Below are positions 47,396 through 57,193 of a stretch of DNA of 64,000 nucleotides, in pieces. Location of the stretch: contig NZ_NINX01000055.1 of NCBI RefSeq assembly GCF_002188635.1, positions 62,001 to 126,000 on the forward strand, read 5' to 3'. The position numbers and the translations under genes were made by a program. The notes below the pieces were generated by a model. The model was not told the origin of the DNA. It saw nothing but the letters and a program-made list of their open reading frames with translations, and did not search any database. Each line of letters opens with the position of its first letter. The first letter of the stretch is position 1. The DNA comes from Pigmentiphaga sp. NML030171 (GTDB lineage Bacteria; Pseudomonadota; Gammaproteobacteria; Burkholderiales; Burkholderiaceae_B).

Positions 47396-47992
47396 TCAGG
47401 CGGGCCTGAGCACGCCCCGCAACGTATCGGGCTTGATCCGGCCGGAATACTGATGGATTACCGCCCCTTTTTCGTCGATCACTACCGTGTACGGCAGTCC
47501 GCCGCTGGCATTGCCCAGCTCGCGGGCCAGTTCCGTACCGACGTTGCCGGCGATCAGCAAAGGATAACCTACGGGCACTTTTTCAACGAATTTCCGCATG
47601 TTGGCGGCCGAATCGATGCCGATCCCGACAAACTGCGCGGTATTGGCGAATTCCTGGTGCAGCATGTCCAGTTCCGGCATCTCGTCCACGCAGGGCGGGC
47701 ACCAGGTCGCCCAGAAATTCACCACCAGGCGCCGTCCCCGCCATTGCTGGAACGGATAGGAACGGCCGTCGAGCCCTTCCAGGGTCTGCGCGTACAGGAT
47801 GTTCACCGCCCGGTCGGACGCCGCGGTCGGCGCCAGGCGCCACCAGGCCACGCCGCCGCCCACCAGGGCCGCCGCCAGGCCGGTGCCGCCGTACACCAGC
47901 AGCCGGCGGCGGGAAGATCCGCTCGCCGTACTCCCCTGCTGTCGCGCGCCGTCCTCCCCGCGGGAGGCCGCGCCCCCTTTGGGCGCGCTCAT
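47396..47992 (-). CDS. TlpA-like membrane-anchored thioredoxin
   Basis: A 198-residue thiol-disulfide oxidoreductase. One N-terminal helix (about 31-50) anchors it with the thioredoxin domain in the periplasm. The active site is WATWCPPC (Cys98/Cys101), and the conserved cis-Pro lies in GGLPYTVVID. It probably reduces cysteines of exported proteins or helps cytochrome c maturation. It overlaps the upstream gene by four bases. Confidence 0.9.
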   Translation of the reverse strand: MSAPKGGAASRGEDGARQQGSTASGSSRRRLLVYGGTGLAAALVGGGVAWWRLAPTAASDRAVNILYAQTLEGLDGRSYPFQQWRGRRLVVNFWATWCPPCVDEMPELDMLHQEFANTAQFVGIGIDSAANMRKFVEKVPVGYPLLIAGNVGTELARELGNASGGLPYTVVIDEKGAVIHQYSGRIKPDTLRGVLRPA

Positions 47993-48606
47993 GCCGTTTG
48001 CCCCTGCATCCGCCCCTCGACGTCGTCCAGCAGCCGCGCCACGGCCCGCGCGTCGCCGCGCTCGGCGCGGCCGTCGGGGCCGGGCTTCAAGGCGCCGCGC
48101 AGCGCCAGGCCATCATAGATGCTCAACATGACGCCTTCCTTCTGCCAGAGGAAGTACAGGGCCTCGACCTTGCCGCGGCCGCGGAAATCCGGGCGTTCGC
48201 CCACTTCGTACTTGATGCCATGGTTCAGGAGAAATATCTCGACTTCCTTGGATGAGTCGGCGAAGCACTGCAGGGCGATGTCGGAATGCTCGCCGGCGGT
48301 GCCGTTCCAGACAGGACCGACCAGATAGGGCTGGAATCGTTCCAGCAGGTCCATGACCGACAGCGCCACCCGCCGCAGCCTGGCCAGGCGCGCGGGCTGG
48401 GTATCCCCCATGAACAGGGCCTGATATTCGCGGACCTCGTTCTCTATTTCGTCATTGTCCGGCAGCACGTCGCCGCGGGGCAGGCTGCCGGCCCCCACCA
48501 GTTGCTTGACCGCCTTGCGCTTGGCGGTGCTGTAGTCCAGCCCGTCCTCGGCGATCATCCGGGCCGCGGCGGCGGCGATTTCCTGGCGCAAAGAAGAAAA
48601 CGACAT
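47989..48606 (-). CDS. conserved protein of unknown function
   Basis: A 205-residue soluble protein that I cannot place in a named family with confidence. The N-terminal ~50 residues are helical and basic (AAAAARMIAEDGLDYSTAKR). The middle carries VGPVWNGTAGEHSDIALQCF and FLLNHGIKYEV, a pattern reminiscent of a nucleotidyltransferase-like fold, but without the usual GS-DxD core. The stop overlaps the TlpA-like start by four bases, so the two are co-translated. Divergent from mpl. Confidence 0.75.
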   Translation of the reverse strand: MSFSSLRQEIAAAAARMIAEDGLDYSTAKRKAVKQLVGAGSLPRGDVLPDNDEIENEVREYQALFMGDTQPARLARLRRVALSVMDLLERFQPYLVGPVWNGTAGEHSDIALQCFADSSKEVEIFLLNHGIKYEVGERPDFRGRGKVEALYFLWQKEGVMLSIYDGLALRGALKPGPDGRAERGDARAVARLLDDVEGRMQGQTA

Positions 48607-48686
48607 GATTGCTCCGAGGAGGTGACCCCGACATCATACTTCGTCCCCGGCCCGGCCCCGCGACGGCCCGGACCGGCCCGGGCGTC

Positions 48687-48692
48687 TACAAT
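48687..48692 (+). promoter_or_regulatory. possible -10 box of mpl
   Basis: TACAAT lies 28 bases before the mpl start in the 113-base divergent spacer. No -35 stands out. Confidence 0.35.
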
Positions 48693-48719
48693 CCATACCC
48701 CGACCGGAAGCAGGCAACC

Positions 48720-50120
48720 ATGCATCTACACATACTCGGCATCTGCGGCACCTTCATGGGCGGCCTGGCGCTGATCGCGCGGGCGGCCGGGCACCGCGTC
48801 ACCGGCTGCGACGCCGGCGTCTACCCGCCCATGAGCACCCAGCTCATGGAACAAGGCATAGAACTGATCGAGGGTTTCGATGCCGGCCAGACGGCGCTCG
48901 CGCCGGACCTGTTCGTGGTCGGCAACGTGGTAAGCCGCGGCAACCCGCTGATGGAAGCCATCCTGAACGAAGGCCTGCCCTACACGTCCGGCCCGCAGTG
49001 GCTGGGCGAACATGTCCTGCCCGGCCACCACGTGCTGGCCGTGGCCGGCACGCACGGCAAGACGACGACCACCTCGATGCTGGCCTGGATCCTGGAGTCG
49101 GCCGGGCTGCAGCCGTCCTTCCTGGTGGGCGGCGTGCCGCAGGACTTCGGCGTGTCGGCGCGCCTCTCGCCTGGCCGGGGCACAGGGCGGCCGGTGTTCG
49201 CGATCGAGGCCGACGAGTACGACACGGCCTTCTTCGACAAGCGCTCGAAGTTCGTCCACTACCGGCCCCGCACCGCCATCCTGAACAACCTGGAATACGA
49301 TCACGCCGACATCTTCCCCGATCTGGCCGCGATCGAAACCCAATTCCATCACCTGGTCCGGACCATTCCCGGCCAGGGGCGGATCGTCGCGCCCACCCGC
49401 ACGCCCGCCATCGACCGCGTGCTGGCGCGCGGATGCTGGTCGGAAACCGTCACGTTCGGCGCCGAAGGCGACTGGCAGGCGGGACCGGAGGACGCATCGG
49501 GCGCCTTCGAAGTCATCCACCGCGGCACGTCCGCAGGCCGCGTGGCCTGGACGCTGAGCGGCGAGCACAACCGGATGAATGCCCTGGCGGCGATCGCGGC
49601 GGCCGAGCACGTGGGCGTGGTCCCGGCGGACGCCGTGGCGGCCCTGAGCCGCTTCGCCGGGGTCAAGCGCCGCATGGAGCTGCGCGGCACCGTAGACGGC
49701 GTGCGGGTCTACGACGACTTCGCCCACCACCCCACCGCCATCGCCACCACCCTGGCGGGCCTGCGCGCCCGGGTCCCGGGCGAGCGCATCCTGGCCGTCC
49801 TGGAACCCCGCTCGAACACCATGAAGCTGGGCGCCATGAAGGCGCAGCTTCCCGGCTCGCTGCAGGACGCCGACCTGGTGTTCTGCTTCGGAGCCCAGGA
49901 CGGCAAGCACGCGCTGGGCTGGGACCCGGCCGAGGCCCTGGCCCCGCTGGGCGCCCGGGCCAGCGGCTGGTCGGACCTGTCCGCCATGGTCGCGGCCATC
50001 GCGGCCGCGGCGCGGCCCGGCGACCACGTGGTGGTGATGAGCAACGGCGGCTTCGGCGGCGTGCACGACAAACTGCTGCGGGCGCTGCGCGAGCGTGCCC
50101 CCGGTACCGGCTCGGCATGA
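48720..50120 (+). CDS. mpl: UDP-N-acetylmuramate:tripeptide ligase
   Basis: Mur-ligase family enzyme (466 residues) that joins recovered L-Ala-D-Glu-meso-Dap to UDP-MurNAc in peptidoglycan recycling. It opens MHLHILGICGTFMGGLA, typical of Mpl rather than MurC. The ATP loop GTHGKTTTT is at 109-117, and YDDFAHHPTAI lies in the C-terminal domain. It works in the same recycling route as ampD (34024). It overlaps the next gene by four bases. Confidence 0.95.
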   Translation: MHLHILGICGTFMGGLALIARAAGHRVTGCDAGVYPPMSTQLMEQGIELIEGFDAGQTALAPDLFVVGNVVSRGNPLMEAILNEGLPYTSGPQWLGEHVLPGHHVLAVAGTHGKTTTTSMLAWILESAGLQPSFLVGGVPQDFGVSARLSPGRGTGRPVFAIEADEYDTAFFDKRSKFVHYRPRTAILNNLEYDHADIFPDLAAIETQFHHLVRTIPGQGRIVAPTRTPAIDRVLARGCWSETVTFGAEGDWQAGPEDASGAFEVIHRGTSAGRVAWTLSGEHNRMNALAAIAAAEHVGVVPADAVAALSRFAGVKRRMELRGTVDGVRVYDDFAHHPTAIATTLAGLRARVPGERILAVLEPRSNTMKLGAMKAQLPGSLQDADLVFCFGAQDGKHALGWDPAEALAPLGARASGWSDLSAMVAAIAAAARPGDHVVVMSNGGFGGVHDKLLRALRERAPGTGSA

Positions 50121-50731
50121 TGCTGCTCTACCTGCACGGGTTCCGTTCCTCTCCTGCCTCGGCCAAGGCGCGGCAGTTGGCGCAGGCCATGGCCGAGCGC
50201 GGCCGCCGGCGCGAATGGGCCTGCCCGCAGTTGCCGGCCAGCCCGCGCGAGGCCATGGAGCTGGCCGAGCCGCTGGCGCGCGACATGCAGCGGCATGCGC
50301 GCGCGAACGGCGGCGAACTGACCCTGGTGGGCTCCTCGCTGGGCGGCTACTACGCGACCTGGCTGGCCGAACGGCTGGGCTGCCGCGCCGCCCTGCTCAA
50401 TCCCGTCGTCCACGGCGCGCGCGACCTCGCCACGCAGGTGGGCGAACACCTGTCCTACCACGACGGCCAGCCCTTCAGCTTCACCGCCGGCCACGTGGAC
50501 GAGTTGCGCGCCTACGCCGTCGCGCGCATCACCCGCCCCTGCCGCTACTATCTATTGGCGGCCACCGGCGACGAAGTGCTGGACTGGCGCGAGATGCGCG
50601 ACCACTACGCGGGCGCGTGGCAGCACATCATCGAAGGCGGCGACCACGGCATCTCCGATTTCGAGCATTACCTGCCCGGCGTCCTGGCTTTCGCCGACGC
50701 CGCGGCAGACGACGAATCCATCCCAGGGTAA
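50117..50731 (+). CDS. YqiA-like alpha/beta-fold esterase
   Basis: A 204-residue esterase of the UPF0227/YqiA group. It begins MMLLYLHGFRSSP, has the nucleophile elbow GSSLGGYYA (Ser74) and the Asp/His pair in GDEVLDW and GGDHGISDF. The natural substrate is unknown; E. coli YqiA cleaves short acyl and palmitoyl-CoA esters. The ATGA overlap couples it to mpl. Confidence 0.88.
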   Translation: MMLLYLHGFRSSPASAKARQLAQAMAERGRRREWACPQLPASPREAMELAEPLARDMQRHARANGGELTLVGSSLGGYYATWLAERLGCRAALLNPVVHGARDLATQVGEHLSYHDGQPFSFTAGHVDELRAYAVARITRPCRYYLLAATGDEVLDWREMRDHYAGAWQHIIEGGDHGISDFEHYLPGVLAFADAAADDESIPG

Positions 50732-50738
50732 ACACACG

Positions 50739-52787
50739 ATGCATGTCCTCTACGAGGATGACGGCGGGTTCAAGGCCGCCACTGTCCTGAGCGAAACCGA
50801 CACCAGCCTGCAGGTCGAGGCGGCCAGCGGCAAGCGCAGCAAGATCAAGAAATCCGCGGTCATCGTGCGTTTCGAGCAGCCGTCGCCCGAGGCCCTGCTG
50901 AAGGAGGCCGACGCGGCCTCGCAGGACCTGGACCTGGAATTCCTGTGGGAATGCGCGCCCAAGGACGACTTCGACATCCCGGTGCTGGCCGAGGAATACT
51001 ACGGCCACGCGCCCACCCCGGTGGAGCAGACCGCCATGCTGCTGCGCGTGCACGGCGCGCCGGTCTATTTCCATCGCCGCGGCAAGGGGAAGTACCGTCC
51101 CGCCCCGCCCGACATCCTGGCGGCCGCGCTGGCGGCCCTGGAAAAAAAGAAGCGCCAGGCCGAACAGCAGCAAGCCTGGGTGGACGAGATCAAGGCCGGC
51201 ACCCTGCCCGAGCCGCTGGCCCGGCAGGCCGAGACCCTGCTGTTCAAGCCCGACAAAAACACCCTGGAATGGAAGGCGCTGGACGCCGCCTGCACCCAGT
51301 TGCAGATGCGCCCCGAACGGCTGCTGATGAACCTGGGCGCCTTCCCCAGCGCGATCGCCATCCACAAGCGCCGCTTCTACGCGCAGCATTTTCCGCGCGG
51401 CACGGGCTTCGCCCCGGCCGAGGTGCCCGCCATCGCCCGCGACCTGCCGCTGGCCGACGTCGAAGCCTATTCGGTGGACGACATCACGACCACCGAGATC
51501 GACGATGCGCTATCGGTGCAGGCGCTGGACGACGGCACGCTCCGGGTCGGCATCCACATCGCCGTCCCGGCCCTGGCCGTCACGCGCGACAGTGACCTGG
51601 ACGCGCTGGCGCGCGCGCGCATGTCGACGGTCTACATGCCGGGCGCCAAGATCCCGATGCAGCCCGACGAGGTGATCGCCGCGTTCTCGCTGGACGCCGG
51701 CCGGCCCGTGCCCGCCCTGTCGCTGTACGTCGTGGCCCATCCCGACACCGGCGAGATCCTGTCTCACGAATCGCGCATCGAGCGCATCGTCGTGCGCGAA
51801 AACCTGCGCCACAACACGCTGGACGACCTGATCGGCGAGGAACAGCTGGACGACCCCGCCGCCGAGCTGCCCTACGGCCACGTCTTTCGCCCGCTGTGGC
51901 GGCTGGCCAAGGCCCTGTCCCGGCGCCGCGACGAAGTCCGCGGCAAGCCCGAGTCGAACAACCGGGTCGATTTCAGCTTCTACGTGGACGGCGACCCCGA
52001 CCACCCCGAATCGGCGCACGTGCGCATCGAGCAGCGCAAGCGCAACGCGCCGCTGGACCGGCTGGTGGCCGAATACATGATCCTGGCCAACAACCTCTGG
52101 GGCGGACTGCTGTCGTCGTGCGGCGTGCCGGGCATCTACCGCTCGCAGCAGATGGGCCGGGTACGGATGGGAACGGCCGCGGCGCCCCACGATTCCATAG
52201 GCGTGCCGCAATACGCCTGGTGCACCTCGCCGCTGCGGCGCTATGTGGACCTGGTCAACCAGGGCCAGTTGATCGCCGCCATCGAGCACGGCGTGTCGGC
52301 GCGCCTGGTCGCCCCCTTCAAGCCCCGCGAAGCCGACCTGTACGCCGTCATCAGCGCCTTCGAGGCCAAGTACGGCGCCTATGCCGACTTCCAGCAGGCC
52401 ATGGAACGCTTCTGGTGCCTGCGCTGGATCAAGCAGCAGGGCCTGCGCCGCATAGAGGCCGTGGTCCTGCGCGAAGAGCTGGTCAGGCTCAAGGACGCGC
52501 CCTTCTATACACGCGTGGGTACCCTGCCGGAGCTGGAGCGCGGCCGCCACGTGCTGCTGGAAATCATGGGCGACGACGAACTCGACCTGAGCCTGGACTG
52601 CCGCTTCCTGGACGTGGTGGATGCGCAGGGGGGCGCCGAGGACATCGAGGACGAGCCGACGGCCGAAACCGCGGTGGAGATCGCCGAGACGGATGCGGCG
52701 GACGGCCCCGATCCCACGGACCAGCGCCTGGACGACGCCGGCGCCCCCGCCCCGGGCGACGGACCGAAGCCGGAAGAAGGGGCCTGA
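50739..52787 (+). CDS. RNase II family (RNB domain) 3'-5' exoribonuclease
   Basis: A 682-residue protein with a shortened N-terminal part without a clear pair of cold-shock domains, a central RNB domain, and a C-terminal S1-like region. The RNB metal site reads VDDITTTEIDDALSV; one Asp of the usual D-x-D-D cluster is Glu, as in several VacB-like and plastid relatives. TSPLRRYVDLVNQ is the second family motif. The last ~55 residues are acidic and probably disordered. It follows the esterase by seven bases. Confidence 0.9.
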   Translation: MHVLYEDDGGFKAATVLSETDTSLQVEAASGKRSKIKKSAVIVRFEQPSPEALLKEADAASQDLDLEFLWECAPKDDFDIPVLAEEYYGHAPTPVEQTAMLLRVHGAPVYFHRRGKGKYRPAPPDILAAALAALEKKKRQAEQQQAWVDEIKAGTLPEPLARQAETLLFKPDKNTLEWKALDAACTQLQMRPERLLMNLGAFPSAIAIHKRRFYAQHFPRGTGFAPAEVPAIARDLPLADVEAYSVDDITTTEIDDALSVQALDDGTLRVGIHIAVPALAVTRDSDLDALARARMSTVYMPGAKIPMQPDEVIAAFSLDAGRPVPALSLYVVAHPDTGEILSHESRIERIVVRENLRHNTLDDLIGEEQLDDPAAELPYGHVFRPLWRLAKALSRRRDEVRGKPESNNRVDFSFYVDGDPDHPESAHVRIEQRKRNAPLDRLVAEYMILANNLWGGLLSSCGVPGIYRSQQMGRVRMGTAAAPHDSIGVPQYAWCTSPLRRYVDLVNQGQLIAAIEHGVSARLVAPFKPREADLYAVISAFEAKYGAYADFQQAMERFWCLRWIKQQGLRRIEAVVLREELVRLKDAPFYTRVGTLPELERGRHVLLEIMGDDELDLSLDCRFLDVVDAQGGAEDIEDEPTAETAVEIAETDAADGPDPTDQRLDDAGAPAPGDGPKPEEGA

Positions 52788-52823
52788 GCCGGCTTGCGAC
52801 GGTCGCCTGCCGGCCCCGCAGGC

Positions 52824-53477
52824 TCAGGCGTCCTCGTCCTGGCGCGAGCGGATCAGCCGCAATACGTGGTTGCTGAGGCGCGCATGGTGGCTGCGCATGG
52901 CGTTGTACGCCCCTTCGGGGTCGCCGCCCAGGATGGCCTTGACGATGGGCTCGTGCTCGTCGTGCGACACCGACAGCCGGTCGTTCACGTGGGCCTGGGC
53001 CTGGCGGAACGGCGCCAGCCGCTCGCGCAGGTCGGCCACCATCGAGGCCAGCACCTCGTTGTGGGCGCCGGCCAGGATATGGGCGTGGAACTGGCGGTTG
53101 TTGTTCAGATAGCCGGCGACGTCCTCGTTCCGGGCGAACTCGGCGCTCTGCTCGTAGATGAACTCGAGCTCTTTCTTTTCCATCGCCGTCATGCATTCGG
53201 CGGCGCGCCGCGCGCACAGCGCTTCCAGCTCGCAGTCGGCCTCCAGCAGCTTGGCCAGTTCCTTGACCCCGATGGAAGCGACCACCACGCCCCGGCGCGG
53301 CATCACCTCCACCAGCCCCCGGCTGCCCAGTTCGCGCAAGGCCTCGCGGATGGGCGTACGGGACACGTTGAATTTCTCGGCCAGCGACCGCTCCTCGAGC
53401 TTGGTGCCCGGCGGATAGGTGCCGTCGATGATTTGTTCAGCCAGCTGCTTGGAGATCTTGGAGGAAATCGTGGACAT
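52824..53477 (-). CDS. GntR-family regulator, FadR/FCD subgroup
   Basis: A 217-residue repressor-like regulator. The winged helix-turn-helix (EERSLAEKFNVSRTPIREAL, then SRGLVEVMPRRGVVV) is followed by an FCD ligand domain. The Asp/His metal-ligand pattern is suggested by HAHILAGAHNEVLAS and HDEHEPIVKAI. It is the last gene of the second catabolic operon, which it probably controls; an inverted repeat at 57194-57254 is the candidate operator. Confidence 0.9.
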   Translation of the reverse strand: MSTISSKISKQLAEQIIDGTYPPGTKLEERSLAEKFNVSRTPIREALRELGSRGLVEVMPRRGVVVASIGVKELAKLLEADCELEALCARRAAECMTAMEKKELEFIYEQSAEFARNEDVAGYLNNNRQFHAHILAGAHNEVLASMVADLRERLAPFRQAQAHVNDRLSVSHDEHEPIVKAILGGDPEGAYNAMRSHHARLSNHVLRLIRSRQDEDA

Positions 53478-53507
53478 GACTACCCGATAGGTCTGTAACG
53501 CATGCGG

Positions 53508-53924
53508 TCACGGCCGGGGCCGGCATGCCACCACCTTCATCTCGACGATCATGTCGGGACGCGGAAGCTCGCTGACCGCCACCGTGGTGCGGGTGGGGCC
53601 GCCTGCATCGAAATACTCGCCGTAGACGGCATTGTATTTCGGGAAATCCTTCATATCGGTCAGAAATACCAGGATGTCGATGCAGTCGGCCAGGGTCGCG
53701 CCGGCCTCGGCCAGCGTCGCCCGCACGTTCTCGATCACCACCCGGGTCTGGACCTCGATGTCGCGGGTCACGCTGCCGTCGGCATGGCGGGTGGTGCCGG
53801 CGATGGAGCCGTCGGGCAGCCGGGCGCTGATGCCGGACAGGTAGATGCTGTCACCCATGGTCTTGTAGTGGGGATACTTGCCCAGCGGCTGGGCACGGGT
53901 GGCCAGCGTGGCGGAGTCACTCAT
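53508..53924 (-). CDS. RidA/YjgF-family protein (2-aminomuconate deaminase-like)
   Basis: A 138-residue trimeric RidA-fold protein. It has GDSIYLSGISARLPDG, the ring Arg in the TRVVIENVRATLAEAG region, and the C-terminal ELPRPDMIVEMKVVA. Some members deaminate imines or 2-aminomuconate in aminophenol/aminobenzoate breakdown. The setting beside a flavin hydroxylase and hydrolase supports a catabolic deaminase rather than housekeeping RidA, but sequence alone does not prove it. Confidence 0.85.
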   Translation of the reverse strand: MSDSATLATRAQPLGKYPHYKTMGDSIYLSGISARLPDGSIAGTTRHADGSVTRDIEVQTRVVIENVRATLAEAGATLADCIDILVFLTDMKDFPKYNAVYGEYFDAGGPTRTTVAVSELPRPDMIVEMKVVACRPRP

Positions 53925-53945
53925 GGAAACCTCTAAATGGGAAGC

Positions 53946-54863
53946 TCAGGCAATGCTGCGGAAGAAGTCCAGGATCTCGCGGCCCAGCGTTTCCTCGCCG
54001 CTGTCGAAATGGGCGACGATGGACGTATGGTTGTGCCGCATCATCTGCACGAAACGCGGGACGTAGCCGCGCGCGCGGGCCACGCGCTGGCAGAACTCCA
54101 GCCCGTACAGGTCCAGGTAGGGATTCTCGTATTGCGCGATGGCGATCATCACCGGCAGGTCCGACTCGGCGGCGTACGCCATGGGCGAGTCGGCCTCGTG
54201 GCTGGCCGGATCGGTGCCGAAGTAGGCCTCGACCGCCCTGGCGTTGGGATTGCCCGGCAGCGTGTCGGCCCGCAGCCGCGCGCTGACCAGCACCGCGCCC
54301 AGCACGCCGGGGTCGGGCCGATAGCCCCGGCGCGGATCGAAGCAATAGGTGGCCACGTGCGTGCCGCCCGCCGAGTGTCCGATCAGGAACATGCGGCGCG
54401 GATTGCCGCCGTGGGCGGACACGTGCCCGGCCAGCCAGCGCACGGCGGCGGCCACGTCGTCGGCGCCGCCGGGGAACGGCGCCTCGCCCGCCAGGCGGTA
54501 TTCCATGTTGACCGCCACCATGCCCTGGCGCGCGAACCAGTACGACACGTTGTCGTAGATATGGCCATTGGCGCTCTTGGACCCGCGAATGAAGGCGCCG
54601 CCGTGCACGAAGACCACGACGTCGGCATCGCGCGCGCCGTCGGGCGTGAAGATGTCCAGCACCTGGCGCGCGCTGTCCCCGTAGGACAGATTGCGCGCGA
54701 CGGTCATCCCGTCCTTGGGCGCCGCCGCCACCAGCGGCGAGTACAGCTTGACGACCAGGTCGCGGAAGCGATTGATGTCGGTGCCCCAGATGGGGCCGGC
54801 GCGCTCGAGTTCGGCGGCCTGCTCGGGCGGCAGGCTGCCCAGCGTGCGGGTGGGATCGATCAT
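53946..54863 (-). CDS. alpha/beta hydrolase (HSL/kynurenine-formamidase-like)
   Basis: A 305-residue cytoplasmic hydrolase. The oxyanion motif HGGA is at 87-90, the nucleophile elbow GHSAG with Ser164 at 162-166, and a C-terminal His in MRHNHTSI. The overall pattern is that of hormone-sensitive-lipase and arylformamidase-like enzymes. It lies seven bases after the flavin hydroxylase, so it should act on a ring-derived ester, lactone or amide. Confidence 0.85.
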   Translation of the reverse strand: MIDPTRTLGSLPPEQAAELERAGPIWGTDINRFRDLVVKLYSPLVAAAPKDGMTVARNLSYGDSARQVLDIFTPDGARDADVVVFVHGGAFIRGSKSANGHIYDNVSYWFARQGMVAVNMEYRLAGEAPFPGGADDVAAAVRWLAGHVSAHGGNPRRMFLIGHSAGGTHVATYCFDPRRGYRPDPGVLGAVLVSARLRADTLPGNPNARAVEAYFGTDPASHEADSPMAYAAESDLPVMIAIAQYENPYLDLYGLEFCQRVARARGYVPRFVQMMRHNHTSIVAHFDSGEETLGREILDFFRSIA

Positions 54864-54870
54864 GGTGTCC

Positions 54871-56091
54871 TCAGGTGATGGCATTGGCGGTTTCCAGGCT
54901 CTCCAGCAGCGAGGCGCGGCGCATGTACTGCCGCGCGCCGGCCGGATCGTCCGCGATGCGCGCCAGCTCTTCGAATTTCTTCTGGCGGCTGGCCTCGTCT
55001 TTTTCTTCCAGCATTTTCTTGTTGGCGATGGTCTGCGCCTGCACGAAGGCCACCGCGGCATGGCGCCGCTGGCGGCTGTACTGGTCCAGCAGGGCGTCGT
55101 CCCCGCCTCTCAGCACCGCGCCCAGCTTGCCGGCCAGGTTGATGGCGTCGTGGATGCCGCCGTTCATGCCCATGCCGCCGATGGGATTGTTGACGTGCGC
55201 CGCATCGCCGGCCAGCAGAAGGCGGCCGCGCCGGAAGGTCTGCGCCACGCGCTGGTTCACGCCGTACACGTTGCAGTAGGCCACTTCGTAGCGCCCGGCC
55301 TTGGGGAAGAACTTCTGCAGCCTGGCCTCGACGCCCCGTTCGCTCAGCGCCTCTTCCTCGGACTCGTCCACGCGGGTCGGGAAAATGGCGCGCCACAGCC
55401 CTTCCCCGGCCTCGCCCCGGACCTTGAACAGGTTGCACCACTCGTCCGGGTCCGAAAAATAGTTGCGATAGGCGTAGTCGGGATGGGCTTTCTGGAAATC
55501 GAAGCTGGTCGCGATCTTGATGAAACGTTCCTGGTAGGTGAAGCCTTCGAACGGGATGCCGGCGGCCTTGCGCACGGTGCTGCGCCCGCCGTCCGCGCCG
55601 ATCAGGTAGGCGCCGCGATAGCGCCGGATGCCGTCGGGCCCCCGGACCGAGATCTCGACCTGATCGGCATGCTGCTCGATCTGTTCGACCGCATGCCCGT
55701 AGCGTACGTCGAAATCCGACTCGTCGGCATATTGCTGCGCGATGTCCCCCGTCAGCTTGTACTGTTCGTATTGCAGCACGAAGGGGAAGCGGAAGACGTC
55801 CGCCATCCCGCGCAGGTCGAACTCCGCGATCAGTTTCCCGCTGACCCGGTCGCGGTACTGGTAGGTCTCGGAAACCAGGCCGCGCGGCACGATGGTCCGG
55901 GTCACGTCCAGCTCGTCCAGCATCTCCAGCGTGGTCGGGTGGATGGACGCGGCGCGCTGGTCCTTGACCGGGCCGGGCTCCTGCTCGAACACGGTCACCG
56001 GTATGCCCTGCCGGTTCAGCGCCAGCGCGCACACCATGCCGACGGGGCCGGCCCCGACGATGAGAACGCGCTGCTTGTCTGCTTGCATCAT
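54871..56091 (-). CDS. FAD-dependent aromatic hydroxylase (group A)
   Basis: A 406-residue flavoprotein of the PHBH/MhpA fold. GxGxxG is at 13-18 (VGAGPVGM), the DG motif at about 165 (LIGADGGRSTVRKAAG), and the GD motif is in LLLAGDAAHVNNPIGG. It should hydroxylate a phenolic ring with NAD(P)H and oxygen. The substrate is not readable. Together with RidA, hydrolase and VOC genes it suggests breakdown of an amino- or hydroxy-aromatic compound. Confidence 0.9.
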   Translation of the reverse strand: MMQADKQRVLIVGAGPVGMVCALALNRQGIPVTVFEQEPGPVKDQRAASIHPTTLEMLDELDVTRTIVPRGLVSETYQYRDRVSGKLIAEFDLRGMADVFRFPFVLQYEQYKLTGDIAQQYADESDFDVRYGHAVEQIEQHADQVEISVRGPDGIRRYRGAYLIGADGGRSTVRKAAGIPFEGFTYQERFIKIATSFDFQKAHPDYAYRNYFSDPDEWCNLFKVRGEAGEGLWRAIFPTRVDESEEEALSERGVEARLQKFFPKAGRYEVAYCNVYGVNQRVAQTFRRGRLLLAGDAAHVNNPIGGMGMNGGIHDAINLAGKLGAVLRGGDDALLDQYSRQRRHAAVAFVQAQTIANKKMLEEKDEASRQKKFEELARIADDPAGARQYMRRASLLESLETANAIT

Positions 56092-56106
56092 GATCCTCCT
56101 CCTGGA

Positions 56107-57099
56107 TTATTCGGGTTTGATACCGGCCATCTCGATCATCGGTTTCCACACTTCGATGTCGCGGCGGATGCGCCGGGCGAACTGCTCCTTGGCCTCGGGC
56201 AGCGGGGTGATGCCGGCGTCCTCGAGCTTCTTGCGGAAGACGGGATCGGCAAGCGCCGCCAGGACCGCGCCGGAGATCCGGTCCACGGCTTGCGCCGGCA
56301 TGCCCGCCGGCCCCAGCAGCCCGTTCCAGGTCTCGACCTCGGGAATGCCGGGCACCGATTCGGCCAGGGCCGGGACATCCGGCAGTTGCTTGACGCGGTT
56401 CTTGCTGGACACGCCCAGCAACCGGACGCGCGCGTCGCGGGCATAGGGCACGACCTCGGACAGGTTGCCGGAATACATGTCGATCTGTCCGGCCACCACG
56501 TCGCCCAGCGCCAGCGACGCCCCCTTGTACGGCACTTCCACCACGTCGATGCCCGTGTACTTGGCGAAGACCAGCGCCGAGAGATGCGTCAGCCCGCCCA
56601 CGCCGGCGTTCCCCATGTTGAGCTTGCCGGGATGCTTCTTGGCATAGGCGATCAACTCCTGCACGTCCCGCGCCGGCACGCGCGCATTGACCGTGATCAC
56701 GAACGGATTGCCGCCCACGTTGGCGATGGGCACGAAGTCCTTCACCGGGTCGTAGCGGATCTTGTTGGTGAACGGCGCCGTGGAAATCTGCGTAAGCGTG
56801 CCCATGAATAGCGTGTAGCCGTCGGCCGGCGATCGCGCCACGTACTCCGCCGCGATCAGGCCCGCCGCACCGGCCTTGTTGTCGACCACCACCGGCACGT
56901 GCAAGGCCTTGGCAAGCTGCTCGCCGATCAGCCGCGCCATCAGGTCGGTGTTGCCGCCCGGTGCGTAGGGCACCACGATGGTGATGGGCCGCACCGGCCA
57001 GGAATCCGCGGCCGCGCCGGCCGTCCATGCCACCCCCGATGCCGCCATGGCCAGGGCCACGGCCCCCGCCTTCATGCAAGACCTGCGTTGCTTGTTCAT
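56107..57099 (-). CDS. Bug-family (TctC) periplasmic receptor
   Basis: A 330-residue receptor of normal length. Signal peptide to about residue 31 ([12 protein letters not shown]), then WPVRPITIVVPYAPGGNTD. ATG 57099 is chosen because GGAG lies a few bases before it, although the frame is open further upstream. First gene of the minus-strand catabolic operon, probably binding its carboxylate substrate. No TctAB membrane genes are near. Confidence 0.93.
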   Translation of the reverse strand: MNKQRRSCMKAGAVALAMAASGVAWTAGAAADSWPVRPITIVVPYAPGGNTDLMARLIGEQLAKALHVPVVVDNKAGAAGLIAAEYVARSPADGYTLFMGTLTQISTAPFTNKIRYDPVKDFVPIANVGGNPFVITVNARVPARDVQELIAYAKKHPGKLNMGNAGVGGLTHLSALVFAKYTGIDVVEVPYKGASLALGDVVAGQIDMYSGNLSEVVPYARDARVRLLGVSSKNRVKQLPDVPALAESVPGIPEVETWNGLLGPAGMPAQAVDRISGAVLAALADPVFRKKLEDAGITPLPEAKEQFARRIRRDIEVWKPMIEMAGIKPE

Positions 57100-57193
57100 T
57101 CCGAGCTCCAGATTTGGTGGAGTGGCCCACGACGCGCTCACCCGAGGCGCCGGACCACACGGAGACATCCGATGCAACTTACATGCCAAATCG